NCBI GenBank assembly: GCA_937995835.1
Contig: CALKIV010000083.1
Location: 1-64,000, forward strand
Reading direction: 5' to 3'
From: an uncultured Dysgonomonas sp.
Lineage (GTDB): Bacteria > Bacteroidota > Bacteroidia > Bacteroidales > Dysgonomonadaceae
DNA length: 64,000 bases
Part shown: positions 61,846 to 64,000 of the stretch, piece by piece
Layout: each line of letters begins with the position of its first letter
How positions within the stretch are numbered: the stretch's first letter is position 1
Program-made: the position numbers and the translations under genes
The notes under the pieces: generated by a model
The model's input: only the letters and a program-made list of their open reading frames with translations
What the model was told of the DNA's origin: nothing
Database searches by the model: none

Positions 61846-64000
61846 TTATTTCACAACTTCCACCCATTTGCCAGTAGTTTTGCTCTGGTCGGCAGGGTTG
61901 TACATGGCTTCTGTAGTGATTGCCGGCATATAGAATCGGCCACAATACGCTGCTTGAAGTCTCACCTTGAAGGTCGTTGTATTGCCTGCTCTCAGGTTGA
62001 AATACGTGTACACTCTGTCGTCTCTGATGTCTTGGTAGTTGAAATAACCTACTTTCTGTCTGCCATCATCAAACAAACGAGTATTGAATATTTCCCATCC
62101 CGAAGGGAAGATCTGACTAAGCACTAAATCAGAAATATATCTTCCCGTAGTGTTTTGAACTGTCACCATGGCATAGAACTCTGTTCCTTGTTTCAGAGAA
62201 GCAACATTCACAGGGCTTCCTTTCTCGTCTACATACTTCACATCTAGTGAAAGTCCTGCATTTTTAGCAGGGTAGATGTCGGTCAATGGTTGTGTCATAC
62301 CCACCAATTTGGTGTAAATAACGCCATCACCGGTATTTGTGATCTTCACATTCATATCTGTTTGAGGGTCAATACTTATTTCATGGAACACCTTATTTGT
62401 CTTGTCCGATTTTTGTTTTTGTCCATTGAGTTCCCATTCAAACATGATGGCTGATGTGCCTATCTTATCTGCCAGTTTAGAAAGAGCCAATAGGCTGTAA
62501 GCCGATGTCTGTGTGGTTAGATAATAAGAACTATTAACCTCTTCAGCCAATTTCTGGGCAAGACGAACAGCATCTTTAGAATTGTCCATCAGCACCATCG
62601 TTTCGATGATCATTGCCAAGTCTCTGCCATAACTTCCGTAAGTATCATTGCTAAAGTCGTAAGCAGTCAGACTGGTGCTTGCTTTAGATATAATTTCTTT
62701 GGCTGCATCTTTTCGCCCTGCAATAGCATAAGCTGCTGCAAGTCTCCACTTAGCCTGCATACTAAGGTCATCACGCTCTTTCAAGCGATTCATCGCAGCC
62801 AATTCAGGTTGATTAGCAAGAGCCAAAACATATAGTCTATAGGCTTGTTGCAGATGGCTCATCGATAAACCATAGTATGAGCTATACAATGGGTTTCCTG
62901 TCCATTGTTGACAAGCTGTTTTAAGATTATTCAATGCTTTAGTTTTCACAGAGGCTGGAATATTATAGCCTGCACGTTCGGCCTCGATCAGGAAGTGAAT
63001 AGCATAGCTACTTACCCACTCGTTAGGATATCTGTCGCCGGGCCAGTAGGCTATTCCACCGTTTCCTAATTGTCGTGCGGTGATGGTGTTTATTGCACTC
63101 ACCACATTGCTTCTCATTCTCTCTTTTTCTGCTGTTGTAAAGCTTTTAAACTTATCTACATATAGAATAGGGAAAGCTCTGGAGGTAACTTGTTCGGAGC
63201 ATCCATGTGGATATTCCATCAAGTATTTCAGACTTCTGTTGAGGTCTAGTCCCGGAATACGTGAGATTTCCAACTTAGCCCAATCGTCTTTAGAGACACT
63301 CTCCACTTTCAGATTCAGATTGGCAGTTTGTCCGGCTTCTACCAGCGCATCATTCGATAATAATACTGGTGGATTTGGATTTCTGATCTCAATATCGATA
63401 GTTTCAGTGGCAGATTCTCCATTTCCCTTGGCCACGATTTCCACTTTCTCATGCCCTATTTTGTTTGCTACTTTTACGTTGAAATAGATGGTTTGATCGC
63501 CTTTCCCAGAGAAGCTGACTTTCTGTGTCGTTGAGCCAACAAACTCAAAGAGTCCCGTTGATTTAACGCTCACTTCCACATTTTTCACCTTATCATTCAT
63601 GGCAAAAACGTTCACCGGCAATTGTATTTCTTCATCCGGACCAGCTACACGTGGCAGTGTAGAAATCACCATCAATGGATTGTTTACAGCAACAGTTTTT
63701 TCTGCATTACCGTATGCTCCTTGTTGGTTTCCGGCTACCACCATTACTCTGACTGAGCCAAAGTAAGCAGGCATTTTCAGTTGATGTTTATTTGTTTTGC
63801 CACCTTCCAACTTGAATGGGCCAATGTATTGCACCACAGGTTTGAAGCGTTTCATCGACTCGTCTGTTGCTTTCAGAGCTTCGTCACCTCCTATGCTTAG
63901 TAGAGGTCCCATTTTGCCTGCATAGCCACCAACAATATAGTCGTACATATCCCAAGTGCGGACTCCTAATGCCTGACGAGCGTAGAAATCAGCCCAAGCA
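61846..64000 (-). CDS. Alpha-2-macroglobulin family protein, C-terminal part (5' end outside window)
   Basis: About 718 codons, open to the window edge (the residues before Met at 63948 read AWADFYARQALGVRTWD and are in frame), so the N-terminus is missing. The bacterial A2M signature IGGDEA, a macroglobulin beta-domain (LPRVAGPDEEIQLPVNVF), the thioester motif GCSEQ (codons at 63190-63204, in YPHGCSEQVTSR), the alpha-barrel thioester domain (NGGIAYWPGD, WVSSYAIHFLIEAERAGY) and the C-terminal receptor-like domain are visible. Such proteins trap proteases covalently in the periplasm or on the surface. Ends at a strong terminator. Confidence 0.95.
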   Translation of the reverse strand, partial: AWADFYARQALGVRTWDMYDYIVGGYAGKMGPLLSIGGDEALKATDESMKRFKPVVQYIGPFKLEGGKTNKHQLKMPAYFGSVRVMVVAGNQQGAYGNAEKTVAVNNPLMVISTLPRVAGPDEEIQLPVNVFAMNDKVKNVEVSVKSTGLFEFVGSTTQKVSFSGKGDQTIYFNVKVANKIGHEKVEIVAKGNGESATETIDIEIRNPNPPVLLSNDALVEAGQTANLNLKVESVSKDDWAKLEISRIPGLDLNRSLKYLMEYPHGCSEQVTSRAFPILYVDKFKSFTTAEKERMRSNVVSAINTITARQLGNGGIAYWPGDRYPNEWVSSYAIHFLIEAERAGYNIPASVKTKALNNLKTACQQWTGNPLYSSYYGLSMSHLQQAYRLYVLALANQPELAAMNRLKERDDLSMQAKWRLAAAYAIAGRKDAAKEIISKASTSLTAYDFSNDTYGSYGRDLAMIIETMVLMDNSKDAVRLAQKLAEEVNSSYYLTTQTSAYSLLALSKLADKIGTSAIMFEWELNGQKQKSDKTNKVFHEISIDPQTDMNVKITNTGDGVIYTKLVGMTQPLTDIYPAKNAGLSLDVKYVDEKGSPVNVASLKQGTEFYAMVTVQNTTGRYISDLVLSQIFPSGWEIFNTRLFDDGRQKVGYFNYQDIRDDRVYTYFNLRAGNTTTFKVRLQAAYCGRFYMPAITTEAMYNPADQSKTTGKWVEVVK

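Noticed and set aside
1..64000. CRISPR array, prophage, insertion sequence, tRNA or rRNA
   Set aside because: No regularly spaced repeats, transposase or integrase genes, or cloverleaf-like or rRNA sequences were noticed on either strand by reading; a tRNA and CRISPR scan would confirm.

Overview
The window is a chromosomal segment of a low-GC member of the Bacteroidales (Bacteroidota). Several signs agree: A-rich leaders with little Shine-Dalgarno sequence, repeated TAnnTTTG-type -7 boxes, many short-lipobox lipoproteins, a small Hc1-type histone-like protein, and gene orders I recognise from this group (mnmG-apt-uvrC-dtd-mazG-deoC, hpt-adk-obgE, sppA-lpxK-punA, dapB-lepB-lepB-wbqC). The genus cannot be fixed from the sequence alone; a Dysgonomonas/Parabacteroides-like organism would fit. 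Almost everything is core housekeeping. I see no prophage, insertion sequence, CRISPR array, tRNA or rRNA.

Layout. 1-3.2 kb (minus): pta, an odd 3-hydroxyacyl-CoA dehydrogenase-like gene, and ackA (cut by the window edge), the acetate/ATP module. 3.4-5.3 kb: an orphan two-TM protein and a DUF4349 lipoprotein. 5.5-8.8 kb (plus): a 7TM-HD phosphohydrolase of the PgpH type and a C1B peptidase. 8.8-11.6 kb (minus): DUF3108 and Ig-like envelope proteins. 12-12.6 kb: fructose-6-phosphate aldolase/transaldolase. 12.7-17.5 kb (minus): an ankyrin lipoprotein, then dapB, an active signal peptidase I, a second signal peptidase that has lost both catalytic residues, and WbqC. 17.7-20.2 kb: a beta-helix lipoprotein and cutC. 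20.4-26.8 kb (plus): mnmG, a gap with three parS-like palindromes, then apt-uvrC-dtd-mazG-deoC. 26.9-36.2 kb: polyprenyl synthase (minus), then polA, two tandem multi-TM glycosyltransferase-like proteins, a small membrane protein, YqaA, a radical SAM enzyme and a flavodoxin-fold reductase.

36.3-39.9 kb (minus): a HAD protein lacking its nucleophile, a GNAT, ychF, an outer-membrane protein and an SGNH hydrolase. 39.9-40.6 kb is a 627-bp very AT-rich gap with seven TGTTGA hexamers. 40.6-44.2 kb (plus): sppA-lpxK-punA. 44.3-50 kb (minus): a TIM-barrel lipoprotein, hpt-adk-obgE, a SulP transporter and a 58-codon histone H1-like gene. 50.2-56.3 kb (minus): a pectin/rhamnogalacturonan-type catabolic cassette (GntR regulator, MFS importer, DHDPS-family aldolase, GH105, DUF4038/GH140-like) without SusC/SusD. 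57.2-59.9 kb (plus): pgeF and the agmatine pathway aguA-aguB. 59.9-61.7 kb (minus): a GT11 fucosyltransferase-like gene and a second glycosyltransferase-like gene. 61.8 kb to the end (minus): the C-terminal part of an alpha-2-macroglobulin-family protein.

The most notable points are the tandem signal peptidase pair with one predicted dead partner, the nucleophile-less HAD protein, the three parS-like palindromes between mnmG and apt (two inside a 30-bp perfect repeat, one at the predicted apt start site), the repeat-rich gap upstream of sppA that might be an origin or control region, and the uncharacterised tandem membrane enzymes after polA. No clear new defence or mobile system is visible.
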